DNA of 64,000 nucleotides from Actinostola sp. cb2023 (lineage: Eukaryota > Cnidaria > Anthozoa > Actiniaria > Actinostolidae): contig JAUJYZ010000872.1 in the NCBI GenBank assembly GCA_033675265.1, positions 27,501 through 91,500 of the forward strand, read 5' to 3'. Below the pieces are notes generated by a model, which made no database searches, was not told the DNA's origin, and worked only from the letters and a program-made list of their open reading frames with translations. Position 1 is the first letter of the stretch. Each line of letters starts with the position of its first letter. Below are positions 41,301 through 52,317 of the stretch, piece after piece. The translations under genes and the position numbers were made by a program.

Positions 41301-42167
41301 CACCCCTGCCTACGCCCCTGAGCCGAGGACTTGTAGAAGACATTATCGCGGACATTGAGCCCGCGATGAAGCAGCGGTCTCCCCCAATCGAATAATCAAA
41401 ATGGCGAATACAAATACAAAGGTTTGACTGGGAAGCGATCAAATCAAGGCAAATTAAAGTTTACGTTCTGAAGAAAATTAATTTGCCGTGGTAGAATAGT
41501 TTTCTACTACTCCTTATGCTTTGTTCTGGCTAATAAAAATTACAAAAATACAATTTCCTATGTTTACTTGAAGAAATATTCGATAGCCTGTATATCGTAC
41601 ATACTGCCTCTGTAAATTTGGATAGAAACATGCGAAAGTGCGAAGTTCCAAGTCTAATTGTCGAAATTCTGAGGACTTTTTGTGGCTACTCTCCTTCGTA
41701 GAAGAGTAGCCACTATGTCATCGAGTGTGTAAGTAACTAAATAAGTAAGTCCGTAACTAATATTCGGATAGCCTTCGGAACCGATTGTTATCAATCGAAC
41801 ACTGGGCGACGAACAGCGAAGAAGTCATCGACGATATAGCCGACGTTTCTCCGGTGGTCTCCGATATATTTTCGTAGATTTTCGTAGGATTTTCGTGACT
41901 ATCAGCTCTTTCGGCAGACTTCGGAAAGTTATCGCTTATTTACGTGATCTCTCGTGTGGATGTCGACGTTTTATCGATTCAAAACGTTTGTAGGACGTTT
42001 TCCATGTGCTCTATACTTCACGCGTTGGTTTGAAGGTAAGTTATTGCACATTATTTACTATGATTCCATGCTATTTTGCATCAATAAGTAGACACAGCTC
42101 TCAAGCAATGTGTCAAGTGTTTCTTCGTACAAGTTTTTCTAGGGTTTTTGATGGTCTATCCGGCCGA
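41300..42167. other. Region upstream of the Helitron genes
   Basis: No clear coding region. A good donor (TTTGAAG|GTAAGT) at about 42034 and an acceptor (TTTTTCTAG) at about 42131 suggest a small intron in a 5' leader. The Helitron 5' terminus (TC...) could not be placed. Confidence 0.4.
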
Positions 42168-42842
42168 ATGACGATGACTGAACCGAAGTGTTTGTTTGGC
42201 GTCCATGACGATAGATGTGCATCCCAGCATCGCCTGGCGATCTATAACCCTTTTATAGGGTCAAATAAATCCCTCACGGGATCAAATAATCTCAGCAATG
42301 AGATCCAAAATGTCTTTCGAGACGCCAATAATTCCAGCAATGGAGCAAAAAATGTCTTTCGAGACGCCAATAATTCCAGCAATGGAGCAAAAAATGTCTT
42401 TCGAGACGCCAATAATTCCAGCAATGGAGCAAAAAATGTCTTTCGAGACGCCAATAATTCCAGCAATGGAGCAAAAAATGTCTTACGAGACGCCAATAAT
42501 TCCCTTTTGGGAACAATTATGAGCAATAATCCCACCGATGCTAACTGTCATGCACAAGCTAAACGAACAGTTCAGATCAGATTCCGCATGCAAGCATTCA
42601 TGAGAGCTGTGTCTAAATATGACATGAGTAACCGTACTGATAATACTGTTATTGATGATGTACATGTAAACTTATGTATTTATAGTAAAGAAGATATGAC
42701 AAATCAGACACCTCAATGCATACAAAATAGTAGATATTCTAGACTGCATTCAAAAGTAACTAATAGAGTCAGAGATAGAGAACCATCTAGGCATCGCGTA
42801 AAATTGCCCAAGAAATCAGGTCATGACCACGTTTTTGGTTGA
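42168..42842 (+). CDS. Unknown protein with 14-residue repeats
   Basis: The start is taken at ATG 42168, after the proposed acceptor; the frame also extends upstream to 42006. A 42-bp unit (GAGACGCCAATAATTCCAGC, then AATGGAGCAAAAAATGTCTT, TC) is repeated about five times at 42303-42510, encoding NVFRDANNSSNGAK. Outside the repeats the protein is polar and basic (TVQIRFRMQAFMRAVSKYD) and ends KSGHDHVFG. I do not recognise it. Its position and AT-rich codon use suggest it could belong to the Helitron, but it could be independent. Confidence 0.4.
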   Translation: MTMTEPKCLFGVHDDRCASQHRLAIYNPFIGSNKSLTGSNNLSNEIQNVFRDANNSSNGAKNVFRDANNSSNGAKNVFRDANNSSNGAKNVFRDANNSSNGAKNVLRDANNSLLGTIMSNNPTDANCHAQAKRTVQIRFRMQAFMRAVSKYDMSNRTDNTVIDDVHVNLCIYSKEDMTNQTPQCIQNSRYSRLHSKVTNRVRDREPSRHRVKLPKKSGHDHVFG

Positions 42843-43668
42843 ATGACAAAGATAAAACATTTCAATAACTTAAAAACATTAAGAAAAACAACCCTGTATT
42901 TTTTTTTCTCCCCCCAAAAACGTGTTTAAATATTTTTCCGAGGCAGAATTCGCAAGTTCCCGCGAGAAATTTTTAAATTAGCGCCCAATCCCCACTCGGC
43001 CAATCCTCCTGGATTCTCAGTCTTTTTCAGTCAAATTTAATCGATCATCTAAGGGAGTCTAGGACCTGAATACTTGGTTTCCCTGTGGAATAGAGGCTTG
43101 GCTACCAACTTTTCAAAATGGCCGAAGAAAAATAGCTCTACAACATCGAGAAACGTGGACAGTTTGGCGTGTTTCGCTACCTTCTTGCTTGGCGACAGAT
43201 CAGCGACTGCTTGAACTAAACCTTTGGAAAATCGCTTGTTATATTTATCCTACCAAAAGTCAAATATGGGGATTAAACAAAGCTATACAAGGTTAAGAGA
43301 AACCCATGATAGACTTTTTCCTTCTGGTCACTCGCGAAGCACAATGACAGATATTTCATTCTACCTTGGGACATTTCATACTGAAATGGGCCATTCTTCC
43401 TCCGATTCTACTGTAAAAAAATCGCATGATCGACCGGCAGCAGGAGAATAAAAATGGTAAGCGGTTTTTCAGTAGTTGTTTGCCTTTTATTTCCCGTGAT
43501 AGACTTTTTCTCTTGAAGCTTGTTTACATTTATTTTATTTATCAAAAGTAAAGACGCGTTCAAAGTTCTTGTATTTTTTATTGGCCGTGAGCTCTTACGG
43601 TGAAAGGAGAGACTGGTGACTTATGCTAATGTACGAAAAATCCCGGATGTGACATCCAATTTTACGCG

Positions 43669-44239
43669 ATGATTTCATTAAGAAAAGTTTTGCAATCATT
43701 GAAATGTAGAAAACTGAGAAGGAAGCATAAGAAAATGCTTAAAATGTCAGTCCCTGTTTCATCTGTTTTGCATAGTATTGCATCAAATTATAAACAATGG
43801 AATATTAGATATACTATGAGACAAGACAGTTTCTACAGTAATTACATGTATTGTATTAATACTAAGACATCAACAATGGCTTATAACGTGTCAGAAAAAA
43901 ATATTTTACTGTCTGGAGATATTGAACGAAATCCTGGTCCAGTAACAAATAATAGTACCTCATCTAGAACAATAGCTAGCCACATATCTGACTTTGTGTT
44001 TAACTATAGACTGCTTCGGCACAGTTTAAGACCACTAGATGTTGGTGGTGGAGGTGATTGCTTCTTTAAGTCTGTATCACATCAGTTATATGGTGATTCA
44101 AGCCATCATTTAGAGATTAGAGCAGCAGGTATTCAGTATTTAAATGATAATCCAGAACGATTTATCGAAAGCAATGTAGAGAGATCATGGTTGCAATATT
44201 TATCCAGTATGTCTGTGCAAGGAACATGGGCAGATCATA
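43669..44239 (+). pseudogene. Helitron ORF, part 1: 2A-like motif and OTU N-half
   Basis: The open frame begins with a basic Lys/Arg-rich segment. At 43906-43941 it carries LLSGDIERNPGP, which fits the 2A 'ribosome-skipping' consensus D-x-E-x-N-P-G-P. About 35 residues later, PLDVGGGGDCFFKSVSHQLYG is the catalytic Asp/Cys block of an OTU-family cysteine protease, with QYLSSMSVQGTWADH leading toward the catalytic His region. OTU domains are common in animal Helitron proteins. The frame is broken by an AAT-repeat insertion at 44239. Confidence 0.75.
43906..43941 (+). other. 2A-like translational recoding motif
   Basis: The encoded D-I-E-R-N-P-G-P preceded by LLSG matches the 2A core. If active, the ribosome would skip the Gly-Pro bond at 43938/43939 and release the basic N-terminal peptide from the OTU-bearing protein. 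Confidence 0.7.
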
Positions 44240-44426
44240 TAATAATAATAATAATAATAATAATTTAATTCTTGAAAAAGCGCATTACATATAAATCTCA
44301 ATGCTCTTTACAAGTGAATAACAAAATATATAAAATAAAAAAGATAAAAAAGATATATATATATAAAATAAAAAAAATATATATATAGAAGAATATAAAA
44401 TATATACACTCAATATTATTATACAA
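44239..44426 (+). mobile_element. Short AAT-bearing insertion in the OTU domain
   Basis: (ATA)n followed by TTTAATTCTTGAAAAAGCGC, then ATTACATATAAATCTCAATG and an AT-rich tail interrupts the OTU coding frame. The same start sequence recurs at 57176-57236. It resembles the 3' end of a SINE or CR1-like element inserted in reverse, with its AAT tail at the left. Confidence 0.6.
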
Positions 44427-44867
44427 GCAGTGGCTGATGCAATGAATTTAAGGATTCACGTCATAGAATCTAATGAAAGTTTTTCAGAGATAACCTTGGT
44501 TGAAGCAACAAATATGATTCAAAATCCTAGGTCTGTATATTTGGGACACATAGGTGAGATGCATTATATCTCAACGGTATCAGCTCTATCTGAAAGAAAT
44601 GCAAATCAAACAGACGATGACACTAATTCAAGTGAATGTCCTGAAAAGTCCACTGCTAACATGTCACAATGCCAAAAGGAACACATGACACAAAATCATG
44701 TTGAAATTGAAAAACCTTGCAATAGTAGCAAATGTACACAGGAAAACAGATTACGAAGCAAAATTAAAAAGAGAAAAGAGCAAAAAGCTAAATATATGAG
44801 ACAATATAGAGCTGCTAAAGCATCAATTGAAGAAAAAGAAAAGAGAAACTCATATGAAGCATTATAG
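44427..44867 (+). pseudogene. Helitron ORF, part 2: OTU C-half and basic region
   Basis: After the insertion the frame resumes with AVADAMNLRIHVIESNESF, then RSVYLGHIGEMHYIS. The last part holds the OTU catalytic His (G-E-M-H-Y). Then comes a Lys/Arg/Glu-rich region (KKRKEQKAKYMRQYRAAKAS) leading into the tandem repeats. The catalytic triad is thus present but split. Confidence 0.75.
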
Positions 44868-47110
44868 AGCATCTGTCGAAGAAAAGGCAAAACATAATGC
44901 ATACAAGAAAAAACTATAGAGCATCTAGGACATCTGTAGAGGATAAGGCTAAAGATAATGCATACGTGAAAAACTATAGAGCATCTAAGGCATCTGTCGA
45001 AGAAAAGGCAGAACATAATGCCTACATGAAAAACTATAGAGCATCTAAGGCATCTGTCGAAGAAAACGCAAAACATATGCATACAAGAAAAACTATAGAG
45101 CATCTAGGACATCTGTAGAAGATAAGGCTAAAGATAATGCATACGTGAAAAACTATGGAGCATCTAAGACATCTGTAGAAGAAAAGGCAGAACATAATGC
45201 CTACATGAAAAACTATAGAGCATCTAAGACATCTGTAGAAGAAAAGGCAAAACATATGCATACAAGAAAAAAAACTATAGAGCATCTAGGACATCTGTAG
45301 AAGATAAGGCTAAAGATAATGCATACGTGAAAAACTATAGAGCATCTAAGGCATCTGTCGAAGAAAAGGCAGAACATAATGCATACATGAAAAACTATAG
45401 AGCATCTAAGGCATCTGTCGAAGAAAAGGCAAAACATATGCATACAAGAAAAACTATAGAGCATCTAGGACATCTGTAGAAGATAAGGCTAAAGATAATG
45501 CATACGTGAAAAACTATAGAGCATCTAAGGCATCTGTCGAAGAAAAGGCAGAACATAATGCATACATGAAAAACTATAGAGCATCTAGGACATCTGTAGA
45601 AGATAAGGCTAGATAATGCATACGTGAAAAAACTATAGAGCATCTAAGGCATCTGTAGAAGAAAAGGCTAAAGATAATGCATACGTGAAAAACTATAGAG
45701 CATCTAAGGCATCTGTCGAAAGAAAAGGCAGAACATAATGCATACATGAAAAACTATAGAGCATCTAAGGCATCTGTCGAAAAAAAAGGCAAAACAATGC
45801 ATACAATGAAAAAACTATAGAGCATCTAGGACATCTGTGGCAAAACATATCGAAGAGCAAAGACATCTGTCGAAGATAATAAAGCATGCATCGTGAAAAA
45901 ACTATAGAGCATCTAAGGCATCTGTAGAAGAAAAGGCAGAACATAATGCCTACATGAAAAACTATAGAGCATCTAAGGCATCTGTCGAAGAAAAGGCAAA
46001 ACATATGCATACAAGAAAAACTATAGAGCATCTAAGACATCTGTAGAAGATAAGGCTAAAGATAATGCATACGTGAAAAACTATAGAGCATCTAAGACAT
46101 CTGTCGAAGAAAAGGCAGAACATAATGCCTACATGAAAAAAACTATAGAGCATCTAAGGCATCTGTCGAAGAAAAGGCAAAACATATGCATACAAGAAAA
46201 ACTATAGAGCATCTAAGGCATCTGTCGAAGAAAAGGCTAAAGATAATGCATACGTGAAAAACTATAGAGCATCTAAGACATCTGTAGAAGAAAAGGCAGA
46301 ACATAATGCCTACATGAAAAACTATAGAGCATCTAAGGCATCTGTCGAAGAAAAGGCAAAACATATGCATACTATAGAGAAAAACTATAGAGCATATCTA
46401 TAGAGCATCTAAGACATCTGTAGAAGAAAAAGATGCAAGGCTATAAGCATCTAATGCAAAAACATATGCATGAAAAACTATAGAGCATCTAAGGCATCTG
46501 TCGACGAAAAGGCAGAACATAATGCATACATGAAAAACTATAGAGCATCTAAGGCATCTGTCGAAGAAAAGGCAGAACATAATGCATACATGAAAAACTA
46601 TAGAGCATCTAAGGCATCTGTAGAAGAAAAGGCAAAACATATGCATACAAGAAAAACTATATAGAGCATCTAGGACATCTGTACATGATAAGGCTAAAGA
46701 TAATGCATTCGTGAAAAACTATAGAGCATCTAAGGCATCTGTAGAAGAAAAGGCAGAACATAATGCCTACATGAAAAACTATAGAGCATCTAAGGCATCT
46801 GTCGAAGAAAAGGCAAAACATAATGCCTATGCAGCATCTACAGAAAAAACATATATAGAGCTATAGAGCATCTAAGACATCTGTAGAAGATAAGGCTAAA
46901 GATAATGCATACGTGAAAAACTATAGAGCATCTAAGACATCTGTCGAAGAAAAGGCAGAACATAATGCCTACATGAAAAACTATAGAGCATCTAAGGCAT
47001 CTGTAGAAGAAAAGGCAGAACATAATGCCTACATGAAAAACTATAGAGTATCTAAGGCATCTGTCGAAGAAAAGGTCAAAAATAATGCATATGTGAAAAG
47101 TTATAGAGCA
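44797..47110 (+). repeat. 60-bp coding repeats (about 38 copies) in the Helitron ORF
   Basis: The unit AACTATAGAGCATCTAAGGC, ATCTGTCGAAGAAAAGGCAG, AACATAATGCCTACATGAAA encodes a 20-residue basic/acidic helix (NYRASKASVEEKAEHNAYMK). The array spans 2.3 kb. Many units have one- or two-base indels, so the frame is broken repeatedly (for example near 44870, 45080, 45260, 45630, 46370). Shorter versions of this 'YR...EK' region exist in other Helitron proteins; this is a large expansion. Minus-strand Cys/Phe-rich frames are shadows. Confidence 0.9.
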
Positions 47111-48958
47111 AAGCCCAAAAGTAATATCCAATTTTGGATTTCAAAGTTTCACGATACAATATCTTCAGGTCCACTGTACAATTGTACTTCCTGTAATCAG
47201 TTATGATATAAACATAGTGTAGTTAATGCTGATAGACTTAGAAAGTCTAACCCTGATATTGACAAGTATCTCTGTAATAAGACAAGTGTTGATAACATTG
47301 AATGGGTTTGTAAAACATGCTATAATCACTTGGTTAAAAACAGAGTTCCACCATGTGCTATTGTAAATGGTATGGCATTCCCACAAAAACCAGCATTCTT
47401 TGATCTCAATGAATTAGAGTGTAGATTGTTAGCTCCAAGAATTGCTTTTCTAAAATTAATGCAAGGTCCAAGTGGAAGGCAACTCAAAATTCATGGTAAT
47501 ATTGTCAATGTACCTGCAGATGTAACTAATACAGTGAGCATGTTACCACGGTTACCCAGTGAGGCTGGTACAATCAAAGTGAATTTGAAAAGAAAGTTAC
47601 AGTACAAGAGTTCTGCAATGTCATTAAATGTAAGACCTCATAAAGTTGTTGAAGCTGCACAATGGTTCATGAGTAATAGTAGTCTTTATAAAGATGAAGG
47701 TATTGTGTTGAACCAAGACTGGATTAATAATTATAATGAACAAATTTCACAACATGAAAGTAACAATGTATCTGATCAAGAATCAGTCACAGCTGAACAA
47801 AGTTCTAACAATGAAGATGGCCAAAAACCAGATAATGACGATGACTGGAGTGAAGTTGAAGCAGAAATTCCTGCAGGAGTTACTGACACTATGCTAACAC
47901 CAACTGACTTTTTAGAAGACATTGAACGGCAAAGTATTCTCAATGTTGCACCAGCTGAGGGCAATAGACCATTGAGTGTATTCAGAGATAAATATTCTGA
48001 AGAATTAGCATATCCTGGAATATTTCTTGGTCAGAAAAGACCAGAAATTAAAGAACGCATGGTTAAAGTCCACTATAGTGATATTTGTAAATCTGAACTC
48101 AGAAGGTCAGATAGAAGAGCAGCTATGTGTGTTGAAAATATATTCTATAAAACCAAAAAGTTACAAATGAAAATCCTTTTAGGGAAATCACAAATTGCGC
48201 TAAGAAAATGCAAGGGCAATAGCAGAACCCTAAATGCAGGGCACTTAAAACAACAAGGAACATTAGACAGCTTAATCCGTCATGATGAGGGATTTAAATT
48301 CCTTAGAGCATTAAGAGGATCACCTCCATACTTTGAAAAAGCAAAGAAAGACCTTTTTGCAATGATAAGACAGTTAGGTCCAGCTTCACTATTTTGTAGT
48401 TTCTCAGCAGCAGAAACACAATGGATACATCTATTAAGAATACTTGGTCAACTTGTTGATCATAAGCAATATACTGATGATGAACTAGAGAACTTAAACT
48501 GGGAAGAAAAGTGTAGATTGATCCAAAGTGATCCTGTAACTTGTGCTAGACATTTTGACTATCAAGTTAGTCAGTTTCTCAGTAACTTTCTCTTAAGTGA
48601 AGCTGCACCACTAGGAAAGATTGCTGACTGGTTTTACAGAGTAGAATACCAACAAAGGGGTTCGCCTCATATTCACATGCTGATATGGCTCGAAGATGCA
48701 CCACAATTTAAAATAGACAGTGATGCAGATGTGACATCATATATCGATAAGATAATTATTTGTCAAAAACCAATAGACAACCCTGAACTACTTAAGCTAG
48801 TCAATAGACAAATACACAGACATTCTCATACTTGTCGCAAGAATACAAAAAGGGAGTGTCGATTCAATTATCCACAGCCTCCCATGAGACAAACAGAAAT
48901 ATTGTATCCTCTAGACACTGAGTTGCCTCAAAGTGAAATAAAATTGCACAAAGATTAG
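47063..48958 (+). pseudogene. Helitron ORF, part 3: Helitron_like_N and Rep HUH domain
   Basis: The frame passes ISSGPLYNCTSCNQL, an in-frame TGA (47204-47206), then KHSVVNADRLRKS and WVCKTCYNHLVKNRVPPCA (a zinc-ribbon-like CxxC...CxxC region). From 47330 a 542-codon block is open: QGPSGRQLKIHGNIVNVPAD, an acidic middle, SDRRAAMCVENIFY, and the rolling-circle Rep HUH motif in RGSPHIHMLIWLEDAP. The protein nicks and joins the transposon ends. It stops at TAG 48956-48958, after which the family sequence continues in another frame. Confidence 0.85.
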
Positions 48959-49470
48959 ATGCATGGAAATCAATCAAAAAGCATCTAGATGATATGATAG
49001 AAGGTGAAGATATTTCCTTTTATCAGTTACTGCTTGATCTGAATGTCGCAGAAGAGAACTATTTACTGGCTATAAGTTCATAGCTTAACACACCTACAGT
49101 GTTTTTAAAACGAAATGCAAATGAATTGAGGATAAACAATTACAATCCTTCTTGTCTTAGTGCATGGAGAGCCAATATGGACATCCAGTTTGTATTAGAT
49201 GTGTATGCATGTGCTGTATACATAGTCAATTATATCTCTAAGGCTCAAAAAGGAATGAGTGAACTTTTAAGAGAAGCTTGTAATGAAGCAAGGAAAGGAA
49301 ATGCTGGTATAAAACAGCAAGTGAGAGACATTGGCAGTAAATTTTTGAATAACGTTGAAATAAGTGCTCAAGAAGCTGTGTACATTGTTTTACAACTTCC
49401 AATGAGAAAAGCATCTCGACAAGTTATATTTATAAACACTTCACCTCCTGAGAGAGAGTGGAGCTTTTAA
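48950..49470 (+). pseudogene. Helitron ORF, part 4: Rep tyrosine region
   Basis: The continuing sequence shows DAWKSIKKHLDDMIEG, a TAG near 49081, then NTPTVFLKRN, YNPSCLSAWRANMDIQFV and DVYACAVYIVNYISKAQKG. The paired tyrosines in the latter (Y-x4-Y...Y-x2-K pattern) are the catalytic region of Helitron Rep. A frame change at about 49460 follows. Confidence 0.8.
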
Positions 49471-50144
49471 AACCAATCAGTGATATTAAAGATATGGAAG
49501 ATGATTGTGAAGAAATCTACACTAGTGGTTTATTAAAAAGATATTGTAAGCGTCCAGCAAAACTTGAACACTTGACACTTGCAGACTGGGCTGCATGGTA
49601 TGATTCATGTGGGACACCATATGTAAAACAATCAAATGAATTCATTAGATACTGATAATCTCCCATATGAGACATCTATAGATGATGATCGAAATGATGA
49701 TGATGATGATAATCTTTGTATCAAAGAGCCTTCTAGTAAGACTAAGAAAAGAACTAAAGCTAGAGTAATAAGAAGTGTTTGGTTCAATAAGGAAGCTGAA
49801 CCTGAGAAGCACTACCGTGAGCTGATTATGCTTTTCACTCCATGGAGAAATGAACAAACCGATTTAATTGGTTTCTGCTCCTCATATCAAGAACGCTGTA
49901 TACTACTATCCAATATGATCAATGAACAAATGAAACAATATGCTGTCTGTAATGAAGACTTTAATGAAATTCAACATGAAATGAATAGATTGGAGGAAAC
50001 ATATGGCTCTATAGCACCTGGTACTCAGAGTGTTGAACACCAAGACCAGGCTGAAGGTAATTCAGATTTACATCCTGATTTCAATGAGAACTACAACCTA
50101 GCAGATGACATTGGCATTCCTTCAGTTGATTCAAACACTGAGCC
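49458..50144 (+). pseudogene. Helitron ORF, part 5: linker between Rep and helicase
   Basis: The frames encode DMEDDCEEIYTSGLLKRYCK and LADWAAWYDSC, then (after a frame change near 49645) RVIRSVWFNKEAEPEKHYRE and LIMLFTPWRNEQTDLIGF. These are standard Helitron linker motifs preceding the helicase. A poly-Asp stretch comes from GATGAT repeats at 49682-49710. The frame is interrupted at 50145 by a solo LTR. Confidence 0.8.
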
Positions 50145-50682
50145 TGTCGCGTTCCCGGCGTTGTCAGTCACGGGGTGATGACTGCTAAGTTCGCTGTATT
50201 AACCACCAGCTCAGTGAAAGTAGGACAGCGAGATTTTATGTCTTTATTACATCTAAGATTCACTAACGCCAGCGGTAAAAACTATAAATGAATTGAAGGG
50301 CTACATGTAGTTTCTACAAAATTACAGAGATAATAAGCAAAACGAATACTAGGAAAGAAAGAGATAACTTACATCTGATCCAGACTCCGTGGGTTTACAA
50401 GAACTCCTTATGTATAAACTCCTATGTACTCCAATTAAGAATCTCCTTAAAACTCCGTTGTTCACTCCTTGACGGTAACTAAAACTCTACTGAAATCTAG
50501 GTGTGGGAAAACATGCCTTAAACTAGATAACATGCATTCCTACACGATTACTACAGGAAATGTTGTTACACAAAACCGTGGCTGTCTAAAAATACTTTGA
50601 TTAAACAATGATAATATCAACAAACAAATTGGAACAATAAGTCTCTGATTCAAGTCTCTATCTTAAACTTGGTAACACAACA
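50145..50682. mobile_element. Solo LTR (538 bp) inside the Helitron helicase gene
   Basis: It starts TGTCGCGTTCCC and ends GGTAACACAACA, an imperfect inverted repeat with TG...CA ends, flanked by GAGCC on both sides (50140-50144, 50683-50687). Removing it with one GAGCC rejoins the Helitron frame (TEP then LILNDLQDDEY). Length, ends and 5-bp duplication fit a solo LTR of a Ty3-like or BEL element unrelated to the 31.7-kb one. Confidence 0.85.
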
Positions 50683-52317
50683 GAGCCATTAATATTGAAT
50701 GATTTACAAGATGATGAATATAGACACATGGTGCAAATGTTGAATAAAGAACAAAAGGAATTCTTCTATCATGTACTACATCTAATAAAAACATCTGATG
50801 AACCATTCTATTGTTTCCTTAGTGGAGGAGCAGGTGTGGGTAAATCACACCTTACAAAAGCACTCTATCAGGCAGCCTTAAAGTATTATAACACTAGAGC
50901 TGGTATGAACTTTAGTGAGATTAAGGTGTTAATGCTAGCCCCTACTGGTAAAGCAGCATATAATATTAAAGGTAATACAATACATAGTGGACTTGCAATA
51001 CCTGCATGTCAGTCATTAAGGAACTACAAACGCCTTGATTCAAGTAGACTGAATACCTTAAGATGTCAGCTTGGTGGAGTCAAACTGATATTCATAGATG
51101 AGATATCCATGGTTGGTAACACTATGTTTAATGTACAAATCAACAATAGACTCAAAGATATCAAAGGTAGTTCACTACCATTTGGTGGTGTTAGTATTAT
51201 TGCTATTGGTGATTTATTCCAACTGCAACCAGTAATGGATGGTTATATATTTAAAGATATGAGCACCTCTGATTATAGTATTCTTGCTCCCAATATGTGG
51301 CAAGAACATTTTAAAATGTTTGAACTGCATGAAATAATGAGACAAAGAGAAAGCAAACACTTTGCTGAGATGTTAAACAGGCTAAGAGAAGGAAAGCATA
51401 CTACTGATGATATTTTGAAATTCAAAGAACGAATAATAGAACCCAACAGTTGTCACTATCCCAAAGATGTTCCTCACTTGTTTATACAGAATGCAAAGGT
51501 CAATGATTTTAATGATAGAGCTCACTGTGCTATATTAGGTACTAAGTACAGTATTAAAGCACATGACAGTGTCATAGGTGCTGAGTCACAAGAGCTTAGA
51601 GATAAAATCATAAAGCAAATACCTAGTGATCCTAGAAAAACAAAACAGCTGCATTCAGTGCTAAATATTGCCGTTGGAGAGAGAACTGAAATCTCTCTTA
51701 ACACAAGAACAGATGATGGTATGACAAATGGTGCTGGTAATGTGATTAAACACATACAAGTACATCAGACAGACAGACCGTCTGGTATAATATGGGTCCA
51801 ATTTGACCATGCTGATGTTGGTGAGAAAACCTGAGACATGATAATAGACAGTTGTATGTCCAAGGTATTGAACCTACATGGTATCAAACCAATAACCACA
51901 CAGTTTGCAGTCGGTAGAAATAGAACAGTACAAGTTGTAAGAAAGCAGTTTCCACTGCGACCTGCTGCTGCTAAAACCATTCACAGATCTCAAGGTGATA
52001 CTGAGACTAGAGTTGTTGTTAACTTTGATACTAGAAGAGCAATACCTCATATACACTATGTAGGACTAAGCAGAGTAACAACTATAGAAGGTTTATATAT
52101 AACTGATCTATGTGAGAACAAAATAGCTGTTAGTAATGATGTACACCAAGAAATGAACCGTCTAAGAACTGAAGGCAAACTTAGTCTTTGCTTATCACCT
52201 GTCTACAGAGCTGAAGAAATACCTTTTATGCCCCTTAGTCTTAAACTCAAACAGGGGACAACGACATTGCTTGGGCGCTGCTCCGTTTGCTGGGATATAG
52301 TTAATAATAAAATATGA
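50683..52317 (+). pseudogene. Helitron ORF, part 6: Pif1-like helicase
   Basis: The helicase starts LNDLQDDEYRHMVQMLNKEQ and contains Walker A (LSGGAGVGKSHLTKALY), APTGKAAYNIKG, Walker B (LIFIDEISMV), GDLFQLQPV and FELHEIMRQ. After an in-frame TGA (51832-51834) it carries the C-terminal KTIHRSQGDT and HYVGLSRVTT motifs of the Pif1/RecD2 family. It unwinds DNA during rolling-circle transposition. Apart from the solo LTR and the one stop, this part is well preserved. Confidence 0.9.

Noticed and set aside
44696..47131. Cys/Phe-rich minus-strand proteins, repeated eight times
   Set aside because: Antisense of the 60-bp Helitron repeat.
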